Source of the DNA: Deltaproteobacteria bacterium
Lineage (GTDB): Bacteria; Desulfobacterota; Binatia; Binatales; Binataceae
Length of the DNA stretch: 64,000 nucleotides
Assembly (NCBI GenBank): GCA_021817345.1
Contig: JAKAVC010000042.1
Coordinates: 39,336 to 103,335 of the forward strand
Direction: 5' to 3'
Part shown: piece by piece, positions 1 to 9,242 of the stretch
Layout of the letters: each line of letters opens with the position of its first letter
Position numbering within the stretch: position 1 is the first letter of the stretch
The notes under the pieces: model-generated
Seen by the model: the letters and a program-made list of their open reading frames with translations, nothing else
The model's database searches: none
Told to the model about the DNA's origin: nothing
Translations under genes and position numbers: made by a program

Positions 1-420
1 CGGTCCCGACTCGCCTTCCTTTGGCCGGATATGGACGGCGATACTGCAAAGCCGCGTCAGCTCATCGCATTCCTTCCAAGTCTCCAGGTCGGCGAACTGG
101 TCCGTCCCCATCAGGAGGAACAGGGTTGCCTGCCTGAGCGTGGAAAGGAAATAGCGAACGGTATCGATTGTGTAGGATCTGCCTGAGCGCCTGACTTCCA
201 CGTCCGAGACCATGAAATGGCGATTGCCCTTGGTCGCCAACCGCACCATCGCGAGCCGATGCTCGGCGGGAGCAAGCTCGCCTTCGGTCTTGTGCGGCGG
301 CGAGGCGGCGGGAATGAAATAGACGAGGTCAAGATTCAGCGTCTCGCGCACCTCCTCGGCAGCGCGCAGATGCCCGAAATGGATCGGGTTGAAACTTCCG
401 CCGAACAGACCTACCCGCAT
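1..420 (-). CDS. nadD: nicotinate-nucleotide adenylyltransferase (partial, runs off window start)
   Basis: Reverse-strand translation MRVGLFGGSFNPIHFGHLRAAEEVRE...MVSDVEVRRSGRSYTIDT; GGSFNPIHFGH nucleotidyltransferase motif; lies next to proA as in the usual obg-proB-proA-nadD order. Confidence 0.93.
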   Translation of the reverse strand, partial: MRVGLFGGSFNPIHFGHLRAAEEVRETLNLDLVYFIPAASPPHKTEGELAPAEHRLAMVRLATKGNRHFMVSDVEVRRSGRSYTIDTVRYFLSTLRQATLFLLMGTDQFADLETWKECDELTRLCSIAVHIRPKEGESGP

Positions 421-459
421 CCGCCCATCAAAACCCGCCCAGGTTTTCCCCGCAGAGTC

Positions 460-1713
460 TCATCCACGAACCTGGCCGGTTCCCCGGACAACATACTTGT
501 ACGTCGTCAACTCGCGAAGTCCCATCGGTCCCCGCGCGTGCAACCGGTTGGTTGAAATCCCGGTTTCCGCGCCGAAACCGAATTCGAACCCGTCGGTGAA
601 TCGAGTCGACGCGTTCACATAGACCGTAGCTGAATCGACCTCCCGTTCAAAGCGCGCTGCGGCTTCCCGATCGGCGGTCACGATAGCGTCGGCCAGTCCC
701 GAACCGTGGCGCGCGATGAACCCGATCGCCTCGTCGAGCGAGTCCACGATTTTGATGGCGAGAATCAGGTCGAGGTACTCGGTGTCCCAGTCGGCCTCGG
801 TCGCGCGGCGCGCCTCCGGCAGGAGTTCCACGACGCGCTCGTCGCCGCGAACCTCCACTCCCGCGCGCGAAAGCCGTGCCGCGATCGCAGGCAGAAAGGC
901 CGGCGCAATCTCGCGATGCACCAGCATCGTCTCCATCGCGTTGCACACCGAGGGCCGGCTGCATTTGGCGTTGAAGCAGATTTCCTCGGCCATCTTAAGG
1001 TCGGCGGCCTTATCGACGTAGGTATGGCAGATGCCGTCGAAATGGGGCAGCAGCGGCACCGCGGAGCCCAGGAGCGCTTCCTTCAGCGAGCCGCCGCCGC
1101 GCGGAATTATCAGGTCGATCGCTTCGGGATGGCGTTTCAGGATCTGGATCGCCTCGCGGTCGGGATTTTCGATGAACGTCGCGGCCGCGGGGTCGATACC
1201 GGCGTCCGAAAGCGCCCGCGCGAGCATCGCCGCAAGCCGCGAGTTCGTCAAAAGCGCTTCCTTGCCACCGCGCAGCACGACCGCGTTCCCGGCTTTGACC
1301 GTGAGCACGCCGGCGTCGATCGTTACGTTGGGCCGCGATTCATAGACGATCGCGATAACCCCGATCGGCACCCGGATCTTGCTTATCTGAAGCCCGTTCG
1401 GTCGCCGCCATTGCTCGATTATCTCGCCGACCGGATCGGGAAGCGCCGCCACTTCCTCGACGCTCTTCGCCATCGCGTCGATTCGCGTCTCGCTCAGCGT
1501 GAGCCGCTCGACGAACGCTCCGGTTCGGCCTGCGGCGCGCGCGTTTTCCAGGTCGTGGCGGTTGGCTTCGAGGATGGAGCCGGTTTGCGCGCGCAGAGCG
1601 GCGGCGAGCGCGAGCAGCGCCCGGTTCTTGCGCTCGCTCGGGCAAAGCGCGAGCGACGCGGCGGCTGCGCGGGTTTTTTTCAGCAGGGAGAGGATTTCCT
1701 CCTCGAGCCTCAT
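460..1713 (-). CDS. proA: glutamate-5-semialdehyde (gamma-glutamyl phosphate) reductase
   Basis: 417 aa; IAIVYESRPNVTIDAG, KAGNAVVLRGGKEA and NAKCSRPSVCNAMET motifs typical of ProA; overlaps proB by 4 bp. Confidence 0.96.
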   Translation of the reverse strand: MRLEEEILSLLKKTRAAAASLALCPSERKNRALLALAAALRAQTGSILEANRHDLENARAAGRTGAFVERLTLSETRIDAMAKSVEEVAALPDPVGEIIEQWRRPNGLQISKIRVPIGVIAIVYESRPNVTIDAGVLTVKAGNAVVLRGGKEALLTNSRLAAMLARALSDAGIDPAAATFIENPDREAIQILKRHPEAIDLIIPRGGGSLKEALLGSAVPLLPHFDGICHTYVDKAADLKMAEEICFNAKCSRPSVCNAMETMLVHREIAPAFLPAIAARLSRAGVEVRGDERVVELLPEARRATEADWDTEYLDLILAIKIVDSLDEAIGFIARHGSGLADAIVTADREAAARFEREVDSATVYVNASTRFTDGFEFGFGAETGISTNRLHARGPMGLRELTTYKYVVRGTGQVRG

Positions 1714-2855
1714 CGCAGTTCCTCAAGCAGAACGAAATTGTCGCGATGGATTATTTCGTCGGCCACCTTGTAGCCGAGAATCCGCGCGATGTCGCGTGAC
1801 TGGCGTCCCTTGAGACGCAAAACGTCGGCCGCCGGATAGTTTACCAGTCCCCGCCCGATTTCGACGCCCGCGGGATCGAGCAGGCTTACGCAGTCGCCGC
1901 CCGCGAACTCGCCGCGCACCTCGCGCACCCCCGAGGGAAGCAGGCTCTTGCCCTTTTTTCTAAGTGCTTCGGCCGCGCCGTGGTCGAGGGCGAGCGAGCC
2001 CTGCGGCCGGAGCGCGAAAGCGATCCAATGCTTTCGGCTGGCGAGCCGAGCGCCGGCGGGAATTATAAGCGTTCCGACCTCGCGCGCGGGATCGAGCGCC
2101 GCCTGGATAGTCGCGTCTTCGCGTCCCGGACCGATCACCACGGTGATTCCGGCGCGCGCGGCCTGTCGCGCGGCGTTCAGCTTCGCCGCCATCCCGCCGC
2201 TTCCGAGCGGTCCCTTGCTTTCGACGACGAGTCCCTTCATATCGGCTTCCGGGTCGGCGATAAGCGGCACCAATCGGGCGTCGGGACGTTTGCGCGGATC
2301 GCCGGTAAGCACGCCCTTCACGTCGCTCAGGATAATCAGCATCTCAGCCTGCACCATCGAGGCCACCAGCGAGGAGAGCGTATCGTTGTCGCCCAGTCTT
2401 ATCTCCTCGACCGCGACGGTGTCGTTTTCGTTGACCACGGGGACGACGCCCGCCTGAAGCAGCGCGTTGATCGTCTGGGTCGCGTTTCTGCGCCGGTTGC
2501 GCTCGGCAAGGTCCTGATGCGTGAGCAGGATCTGCGCGACGGTCCTGCCGTGGCGGGCAAACGCGCTCGCCCACATCGCCATCAGTTCTATCTGCCCGAC
2601 CGCGGCGGCAGCCTGCCGTACCGCCATCGAGGCGCCCGCGCTCGTTCCGAGCCGCGCGCGTCCCGCGGCGATCGCGCCCGAAGTAACCATGATTACCTCG
2701 CGGCCCTCGCGAATCACGCGCTCCACGTCTTCGGCCAGATGCGCAATTACGTCGCTGTGAAGGCCGCCGTTGTCGGAGAGCACGGCGCTCCCGACCTTGA
2801 CGACGACCCGGCGAACCCGCTCCAGAAGCCGCTGCTTGTAGGTCAGCTGGGACAC
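1710..2855 (-). CDS. proB: glutamate 5-kinase with C-terminal PUA-like region
   Basis: 381 aa; VVKVGSAVLSDNGG, VTSGAIAAGRARLG, VPVVNENDTVAVEEIRLGDNDTLSS. Confidence 0.96.
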   Translation of the reverse strand: MSQLTYKQRLLERVRRVVVKVGSAVLSDNGGLHSDVIAHLAEDVERVIREGREVIMVTSGAIAAGRARLGTSAGASMAVRQAAAAVGQIELMAMWASAFARHGRTVAQILLTHQDLAERNRRRNATQTINALLQAGVVPVVNENDTVAVEEIRLGDNDTLSSLVASMVQAEMLIILSDVKGVLTGDPRKRPDARLVPLIADPEADMKGLVVESKGPLGSGGMAAKLNAARQAARAGITVVIGPGREDATIQAALDPAREVGTLIIPAGARLASRKHWIAFALRPQGSLALDHGAAEALRKKGKSLLPSGVREVRGEFAGGDCVSLLDPAGVEIGRGLVNYPAADVLRLKGRQSRDIARILGYKVADEIIHRDNFVLLEELR

Positions 2856-3856
2856 TCGGCCTGCCTTTCCAGATGCCTGAGTTGCGCGGCGAGCGCCTCG
2901 ACCAGCGGTTCCAGCCCGGTACGTTTGTCGGCTGATATCGGAAACACCCTGAGATGCGTCGCCTTCTCGACCGCCTCTATTATCGCAGGCGCTTCGCCGG
3001 GGGCGACGAGGTCCATCTTGTTGAGCGCGACTATCGCCGGACGTCCGAGCAGCGAGGGGTCGAAGGCTTCGAGCTCGCGGCGAACGACCTCGAAATCGTC
3101 GCCGGGAGTTGCGGTCGCGTCAAGCACGTAAACCAGAACGCGAGTGCGCGAGAGATGGCGCAAAAACCTGATTCCCAGGCCGTGGCCGAGATGCGCTCCC
3201 TCGATAAGGCCGGGGATATCGGCCAGCGAGAAGCTTTCTTCGTCGGAGACGAAGACGCGGCCCAGATTCGGCGTCAGCGTGGTGAAAGGGTAGGGCGCAA
3301 CCTTGGGCCGCGCGGCGGTGAGCGCGCGCAGAAGCGTCGATTTTCCCGCGTTGGGAAGACCTATCAGCCCGGCTTCGGCGACCAGCCTGAGTTCGAGCCG
3401 GACCCATCGATGCTCGCCGGGTTTGCCGGGCGTCGCGATACGCGGCGCGCGCCGGGTCGAAGAGACGAAATGCATGTTGCCTCTTCCACCCTCGCCGCCC
3501 TGGGCGATTACCGCGGACGCGCCGGGAAGGACAAGGTCCGCCAGCACTTTGCCGCTTTCCTCGTCGATTACGACGGTTCCGGGCGGCACGCGCGCGATAA
3601 GGTCGTCGGCGTTCCTGCCGTATTGCTGTTTGCCGCGGCCCGGTTCGCCGTCGCGCGCGACGAGGCGCGGGTTGTACTTGAAATCCAGCAGGGTCGACAT
3701 CCCTTCGTCGACCTGGAAAATCACGCTTCCGCCGCGTCCTCCGTCGCCGCCCGCGGGGCCTCCGAATGGACGATACTTCTCGCGCAGGAACGCGATTGCA
3801 CCGTCGCCGCCTTTGCCGGCGTGCACCAATACCCGGGCTTCGTCGATAAATCGCAT
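2843..3856 (-). CDS. obgE: Obg family GTPase
   Basis: 337 aa; glycine-rich Obg domain (VHAGKGGDGAIAFLREKY) and G domain GLPNAGKSTLLRALT, ADIPGLIEGAHLGHGLG, NKMD. Confidence 0.96.
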   Translation of the reverse strand: MRFIDEARVLVHAGKGGDGAIAFLREKYRPFGGPAGGDGGRGGSVIFQVDEGMSTLLDFKYNPRLVARDGEPGRGKQQYGRNADDLIARVPPGTVVIDEESGKVLADLVLPGASAVIAQGGEGGRGNMHFVSSTRRAPRIATPGKPGEHRWVRLELRLVAEAGLIGLPNAGKSTLLRALTAARPKVAPYPFTTLTPNLGRVFVSDEESFSLADIPGLIEGAHLGHGLGIRFLRHLSRTRVLVYVLDATATPGDDFEVVRRELEAFDPSLLGRPAIVALNKMDLVAPGEAPAIIEAVEKATHLRVFPISADKRTGLEPLVEALAAQLRHLERQAECPS

Positions 3857-3933
3857 GTGCGCGTGGCCACTATGATACCATCCACTGGGCGGCGGATGCG
3901 TGCCGCGCGGCTAGGCCTGCACGGATCGCATCC

Positions 3934-4962
3934 TCACAGGCACGCCTCGGCGAGTACGCGGACCGCCTCGATCTGTCCGGTGCCGACCAGCATCGTTTTG
4001 ACCGGCGAGGACTTCCACGCCTTGAGCCGCTCGGCGATTCGCTCGCGCGGGCCGACCAGTGCGACTTCGTCAACCAGCTTGTCCGGTATCGCGGCCATCG
4101 CCTCGGCCTTCTTGCCGGCGAGGTAGAGGTCCTGGATTTTGGCTGCTTCGGCCTCGTAGCCCATACGGCGGGCGTAATCGTTGTAGAAATTTTTCGACCG
4201 CGCGCCCATCCCGCCGATATAGAGCGCGAGCATCCCCTTGACCGGCATCCGGCATTTCTCGAGGTCCGGACCCATCACACACTGCACGAACGGCGCGACG
4301 TCGAAGTTCTCCATGCTCTTTTTGCCGCCCGACTTCGCGAAGCCCTCGGCCAGCGGTGCCTTGTAAAGCTCCCACTTCTCGGGGCTCATCCAGACCGGGA
4401 TGACGCCGTCGGCGATTTCGGCCGCGAGGGCCACGCCCTTGGGGCTGATCGAAGCGGTGTAAATCTGGAGATCCCGGCGGCCGTGCAGGATGCTCTTGAG
4501 CGGCTTGCCGAGACCGCTCGCGCCCGGCCCGGTGTAAGGAATCTGGTATTCCTTGCCGTGATGCTCGAGCGGAGCTTCGCGGGCGAGAATTTTGCGGACA
4601 ATCTCGATGTACTCGCGGGTGCGCTGGAGCGGCTTGCCGTAGGGCACGCCATGCCATCCTTCGACGACCTGCGGACCCGACGGTCCGATACCGAGGATGA
4701 AGCGTCCGCCCGAAAGCGCGTCGAGCGTCATCGCGGTCATCGCGGTCATCGCCGGCGTGCGCGCGGGCATCTGCATGATTCCCGTGCCGACGCGGATTTT
4801 CTTGGTGAGCGCGGCGATCCACGCCGCCGGAACGATCGCGTCGGAGCCGTAAGCTTCGGCGGTCCATACCGAGTCGAAGCCTGCGCGTTCGGCTTCGAGG
4901 ATGAGGTCCATCGGAAGCCCCATCTGCGCGCCCGAATATCCGGAAATTAAGCCCAATCGCAT
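3934..4962 (-). CDS. LLM-class (luciferase-like, probably F420-dependent) oxidoreductase
   Basis: [42 protein letters not shown]...[14 protein letters not shown]; start trimmed to the ATG after a GGAGGGA SD; family-level call. Confidence 0.85.
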   Translation of the reverse strand: MRLGLISGYSGAQMGLPMDLILEAERAGFDSVWTAEAYGSDAIVPAAWIAALTKKIRVGTGIMQMPARTPAMTAMTAMTLDALSGGRFILGIGPSGPQVVEGWHGVPYGKPLQRTREYIEIVRKILAREAPLEHHGKEYQIPYTGPGASGLGKPLKSILHGRRDLQIYTASISPKGVALAAEIADGVIPVWMSPEKWELYKAPLAEGFAKSGGKKSMENFDVAPFVQCVMGPDLEKCRMPVKGMLALYIGGMGARSKNFYNDYARRMGYEAEAAKIQDLYLAGKKAEAMAAIPDKLVDEVALVGPRERIAERLKAWKSSPVKTMLVGTGQIEAVRVLAEACL

Positions 4963-4994
4963 CGCAACATCCCTCCCTGAGCCAGGAAGCCCGC

Positions 4995-5035
4995 AACAAA
5001 ACGAAGGCCCCACGGATTATCCGCAGGGCCTTCAA
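4995..5035 (-). terminator. intrinsic terminator downstream of rpmA
   Basis: Minus-strand reading GAAGGCCC-tgcggataatccgtg-GGGCCTTC followed by GTTTTGTT. Confidence 0.75.
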
Positions 5036-5068
5036 CCTTCAATCAATCCTTTAGCGTAAGCGGCGCGC

Positions 5069-5356
5069 CTACTCGTTTGCCCCGGCGGACGATGAAGCGT
5101 CCGGCGCCGGCTCGATTCGGACCCGCCGCTTGTCCCCGCGATACGACTCGTACTTAACCACGCCGTCGACGCGGGCGTAAAGCGTAAAATCGCGGCCCAT
5201 TCCGACGTTCGGTCCGGGATGGATCCGAGTGCCGAGTTGTCGAACCAGGATATTTCCGGCCTTCACGGTCTCGCCAGCGTAGATCTTGACGCCTCGATGC
5301 TGGCCTGGACTGTCGCGGCCGTTGCGCGTAGAGCCTTGTCCTTTTTTGTGCGCCAC
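5069..5356 (-). CDS. rpmA: 50S ribosomal protein L27 (bL27)
   Basis: [48 protein letters not shown]. Confidence 0.97.
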   Translation of the reverse strand: MAHKKGQGSTRNGRDSPGQHRGVKIYAGETVKAGNILVRQLGTRIHPGPNVGMGRDFTLYARVDGVVKYESYRGDKRRVRIEPAPDASSSAGANE

Positions 5357-5423
5357 GGCTGGTCTCCTGCTTTTGAGGCGGCGCTCCTGCGCCGCGGTTT
5401 GAATATGCTTGACGCGCCGGCGC

Positions 5424-5741
5424 TCAAGCGCCCGGCGTGATTTCCTCGATCTTGAGCACGGTCAGTTCCTGCCGATGGCCGTGCTTGCGCCGATAGTTCT
5501 TGCGCCGCTTCTTCTTGAAGACGATTACCTTGGTGCCACGGGGTTGCTGAACTATCTTCGCCTTGACCGACGCGTTTTCGACGGTCGGATGGCCGACGAC
5601 GGGCGATTCGGTGCCGCCCACCGCGAGCACTTCGGTCAGTGCGACTTCGTTACCCACATCACCCGCGATTCGTTCGACGGTGATCTGGTCACCGACGCCG
5701 ACGCGGTACTGTTTGCCGCCTGTTTTTACGATAGCGAACAT
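5424..5741 (-). CDS. rplU: 50S ribosomal protein L21 (bL21)
   Basis: [25 protein letters not shown]...[21 protein letters not shown]. Confidence 0.97.
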   Translation of the reverse strand: MFAIVKTGGKQYRVGVGDQITVERIAGDVGNEVALTEVLAVGGTESPVVGHPTVENASVKAKIVQQPRGTKVIVFKKKRRKNYRRKHGHRQELTVLKIEEITPGA

Positions 5742-5902
5742 GGCTTAGCCGGAAACAATTTAGTTATAGGACCGGCCAAGCCCTGTCAACGCGGTCCCGC
5801 CCGGCGCAGGGTCGGGCCGGGGTGTCCGCCCGCGAACAGGATAGATTGCGTTTTCTCCTGAATTCGCTGATATCGCCGAAGGATATCCCACTGGGGATAT
5901 TC

Positions 5903-6133
5903 ATGGAATCGATATCGCTGAAGCTGCCCGGGGACCGGCTCGAAACGAGCGACCGTTGCGCCAAAGCGCTTGGCATCCCGCGCGCCGAATACATCCGCCG
6001 CGCGATCGAGCGGATGAACCGCGAGGCCGAAGAGCGTGCGCGGGCCGAACGGATGGCGCGCGCCTCGCATAAGGTCCGCCGCGAAAGCTTGCGCGTGAAC
6101 GCCGAGTTGGCAAGGATCGAGCGCGACCCATGA
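5903..6133 (+). CDS. small ribbon-helix-helix-like protein (possible orphan antitoxin or regulator)
   Basis: ISLKLPGDRLETSDRCAKALGIPRAEYIRRAIERMNRE pattern; internal ATG chosen; no convincing toxin ORF follows. Confidence 0.5.
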   Translation: MESISLKLPGDRLETSDRCAKALGIPRAEYIRRAIERMNREAEERARAERMARASHKVRRESLRVNAELARIERDP

Positions 6134-6392
6134 TGGTGCGCGTCGCCCACGCCCTGCGCGAAGTGCTCGACCTGCGGTGAGGCGGCCGGCTCACGCAGGT
6201 CTTTGGCCCTCGAAGACCGAGCATATCAAATTTGTCGCGGTCGGGCGGGATCACGCTGCGCCAAAGCTGCCCCTGCGGAAAGCCCCTAAGCCTGAGCAAG
6301 CCGAGGGCGAAACCGGACGTCATCGCGAGACGCCCAAGCCTGGCGGCTTGCGCGCCCCGTTGTGGCCCCTTGGCGGCTGACTGCGGGAAATC

Positions 6393-6926
6393 TCAGTCCA
6401 GGCCGAGGCGTTCGCGGCCTTCGGGCGAGATCATCTGCGGATTCCAGGGCGGATCCCAGACCAGCTCGACGTTGGCCTCCGACACTCCCGGCAGCATCAT
6501 CAGCTTCTGCTGCGCGTCATGCGCGATCGACGCGCCCATCCCGCATCCCTGCGCCGTGAGCGTCATTTTGACATCGATTCGGCTCGTACCGTCCGCCTCA
6601 GGCGTTATCTCCATCCCGTAAACCAGGCCAAGGTCAACGATATTGACCGGGATTTCCGGGTCGTAGCAGGTCTTGAGCTGCTCCCAGACCGCGGCTTCGA
6701 GGTCACCGGACGCGCTCGCGCCGGCGGCTTCCTGCACTTCCTTGCCTAGAGCGTCGGCGTCTTTCCCGGAAATGCGGTACAGGCCGCCGTAGGCCGGAAC
6801 CTGTATCGTGTAGGTTCCGCCGAGCGACTGGGTGATGAATACTTCGAGACCCTTTTCCAAGGTGATCTTATTCCCAGCCGGGATCTCGATAGCCTCGCAT
6901 TGCCGAGTCAATTCCACGCGTTCCAT
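6393..6926 (-). CDS. sufT: SufT-like Fe-S assembly protein (MIP18/DUF59 family)
   Basis: 177 aa; KTCYDPEIPVNIVDLGLVYGMEI, TLTAQGCGMGASIAHDAQQK, VELVWDPPWNPQMIS. Confidence 0.88.
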   Translation of the reverse strand: MERVELTRQCEAIEIPAGNKITLEKGLEVFITQSLGGTYTIQVPAYGGLYRISGKDADALGKEVQEAAGASASGDLEAAVWEQLKTCYDPEIPVNIVDLGLVYGMEITPEADGTSRIDVKMTLTAQGCGMGASIAHDAQQKLMMLPGVSEANVELVWDPPWNPQMISPEGRERLGLD

Positions 6927-7043
6927 AGTCGACTCCGTTTGTCCACATTTTATGATTTCCTGCGCTGGACTTGAAGACGCGAGGGTTCTTTTGTTGCGGC
7001 GGCGGGTGCGCCTTTGCTAGCGATTTAGCTTTGCGGAGGGAAG

Positions 7044-9110
7044 GTGGCGGAGGAATCCGAGAGCCGTTCGAGCCGGTCTCTGGCGGCGAATCACGCGACA
7101 ATCAGGGAAAAGCTGCACGCTTTTCTCGCTTCGCGTCCCGCCGGTGCTGACGCAAGCGAGCTGGTGGGCCTGCTGCTTAGCGGCGCGGGCTCCGACCCGG
7201 AGCTTGGCGCGCGGCTGGTGCGCACGATGCTCGACGCGGACCCGAACTTCGTCTTCGACGCCGCATCGGGCCTATGGTCGCTCAGGCGAAACCAGGCTCT
7301 GCGCGTCCCGCTCGACGAGGCGCGCTTTACGGTCGTCGATCTGGAGACGACGGGCGGACGCGCCGGCCCCGGGACGATAATCGAGATCGGCGCATACCGG
7401 ATGCACGGGCGGCGCATCCTGGATTCCTTTCAGACACTGGTCCGCCCGCACGGGCCGATACCGCGCTTCATCACCGGGCTTACCTCGATAACCAACGAGA
7501 TGGTGCGCGAGGCGCCACCGGTCGAGGAGGTGCTGCCGCCGTTTCGCGATTTTCTTGGCGATTCGGTGCTGGTCGCGCATAACGCCGCGTTCGACTACTC
7601 GTTCCTTGATTTCGAGTTTCGCCGCGTGTTCGGAATCGGGCTTGAGAACCCGGTGCTGTGCACGCTCAAGATGGCGCGCCGGTTCCTGCCCTCGCTCAAG
7701 CGCAAGCGGCTCGACGCGCTCGCCGAGCATTTCGGCCTTTCGACCGAGGGACGCCATCGCGGGCTCGGCGACGCGCGGATGGCGGCGGAGCTGCTCTCGA
7801 TCTTCATCGATATCGCAAGCCGGATGGGCCTTGGACGCCTCGACCGGCTCATCGACGACCATCAGCGCGGCGCGGCGGGACGACGGATCGAACGCCACGT
7901 CGCGCCCGAGGAGATCGCGGCGATCTCACAGGCGCCCGGCGTGTACCTGATGCACAACGAGCGCGGCGACCTGCTGTACGTCGGCAAGGCGCGGCGGCTG
8001 CGCGAGCGGGTCGCGTCGTACTTCAATTCGAGTGTCACCGCGAAGACCGCCGACCTGGTGAGCCACGTATGGAAGATCGAGACGCGCGAGACGCGCTCGT
8101 CGCTCGAAGCCGCGCTTTTGGAAGCGAAGCTGATTCGCGAGCTCAAGCCTCCGTACAACAGGATGCTCAAGGCGGCCGCGCCCGCGTATTTCATCCGGCT
8201 CGACCTGATGGACGAATTCCCGCGTCTCGTTATCAGCACCAGGCTCTCGGCCAGACGGGGTGTGATGCAGACCGGGCCGTTTATCGGGCGAACGGGCATT
8301 GAGCGCTCGGTGCGCGCTCTCTCGCGGATGCTCGGTCTTCGCACCTGCGCGGGGAAGCTTGCGCCCGACGAATCGTTCTCGCCGTGCATCTATGGGCAGA
8401 TGGGGCATTGCGCGGCGCCGTGCAATCTTACGGTCGATGAGGATTCCTACGCCGAGCGCGTGCGAAAGGCGGTCGCGTTCCTGCGCGGCGGAAGCGGTCC
8501 GCTGATGGGCGAGCTTGCGCGCGCGCGAGAGGATGCGGCGCGCGCGATGCGCTTCGAAGAAGCAGGCAGGCTCCATCGCGATCTCGAGGCGCTTGCCGCG
8601 CTGTCCTCGCGCGCAAGCCGTCTGAGCCAGGTTGTCATCGAGAACAATCTCGTGATCGTAACCGGCAATGAGAGCGATCGTGCCGCGCATATCGTGCTAT
8701 CGGGCAGGCTCGCGGCGTCCTACGAGCTTCGCTCGCTCGAAGACGCGCGCGCCGTGTCGCGATTCGTCGCCGAGAACTTCGAGCGCTACAAGGCGCGCTC
8801 GGTCACGCGCGAGGAACTCGAACCGATGCAGATCGTCGCGCGATGGCTTCGCGAGCGCCATCCCGACGAAGGCCGCGTCATCAACCTGTACAGCCCGCGG
8901 ATCGAAACTGCGGCGCTCGGATGGCCCGAGGCGCGCGGCGATAGCGCCGTGGGTGCGCACGACGGCTCCGAGCCCGCGCCGAGGATTGGCAAGGCCGCAC
9001 CGATAGCGGCCGGGAGATCCTTCGCTTCAGCAGCCTGCGCTCAGGATGACAGAAGGGAGGCAGCGTGCGCTCAGGATGACGTGAAGGGAGGCAGCGTGCG
9101 CTCAGGATGA
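7044..9110 (+). CDS. DEDDh 3'-5' exonuclease (DnaQ/epsilon-like) fused to UvrC-like GIY-YIG nuclease
   Basis: TVVDLETTGGRAGPGTIIEIGA and HRGLGDAR (exonuclease), then ISQAPGVYLMHNERGDLLYVGKARRLRERVASYF (GIY-YIG) and a UVR-like region; last ~35 aa come from a DNA repeat. Confidence 0.88.
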   Translation: MAEESESRSSRSLAANHATIREKLHAFLASRPAGADASELVGLLLSGAGSDPELGARLVRTMLDADPNFVFDAASGLWSLRRNQALRVPLDEARFTVVDLETTGGRAGPGTIIEIGAYRMHGRRILDSFQTLVRPHGPIPRFITGLTSITNEMVREAPPVEEVLPPFRDFLGDSVLVAHNAAFDYSFLDFEFRRVFGIGLENPVLCTLKMARRFLPSLKRKRLDALAEHFGLSTEGRHRGLGDARMAAELLSIFIDIASRMGLGRLDRLIDDHQRGAAGRRIERHVAPEEIAAISQAPGVYLMHNERGDLLYVGKARRLRERVASYFNSSVTAKTADLVSHVWKIETRETRSSLEAALLEAKLIRELKPPYNRMLKAAAPAYFIRLDLMDEFPRLVISTRLSARRGVMQTGPFIGRTGIERSVRALSRMLGLRTCAGKLAPDESFSPCIYGQMGHCAAPCNLTVDEDSYAERVRKAVAFLRGGSGPLMGELARAREDAARAMRFEEAGRLHRDLEALAALSSRASRLSQVVIENNLVIVTGNESDRAAHIVLSGRLAASYELRSLEDARAVSRFVAENFERYKARSVTREELEPMQIVARWLRERHPDEGRVINLYSPRIETAALGWPEARGDSAVGAHDGSEPAPRIGKAAPIAAGRSFASAACAQDDRREAACAQDDVKGGSVRSG
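9018..9110 (+). repeat. GATCCTTCGCT...GCGCTCAGGATGAC-type repeat with tandem 31-bp units
   Basis: gaagggaggcagcgtgcgctcaggatgac(gt) at 9052-9082 and again from 9083; preceded by gagatccttcgctt...tgcgctcaggatgac. Confidence 0.75.
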
Positions 9111-9242
9111 TGGAAAGGGACGTCCTTTCCCCAGGACTGACAAACGGGCGTGGCCGACTAAAGAGCGACAGCCTTCGCTCGAACGGGCGTGCGGACGGGT
9201 CGCCTGACCGCGCCGCAAGCGTGCATGGCGGAGGCTGTTTTC

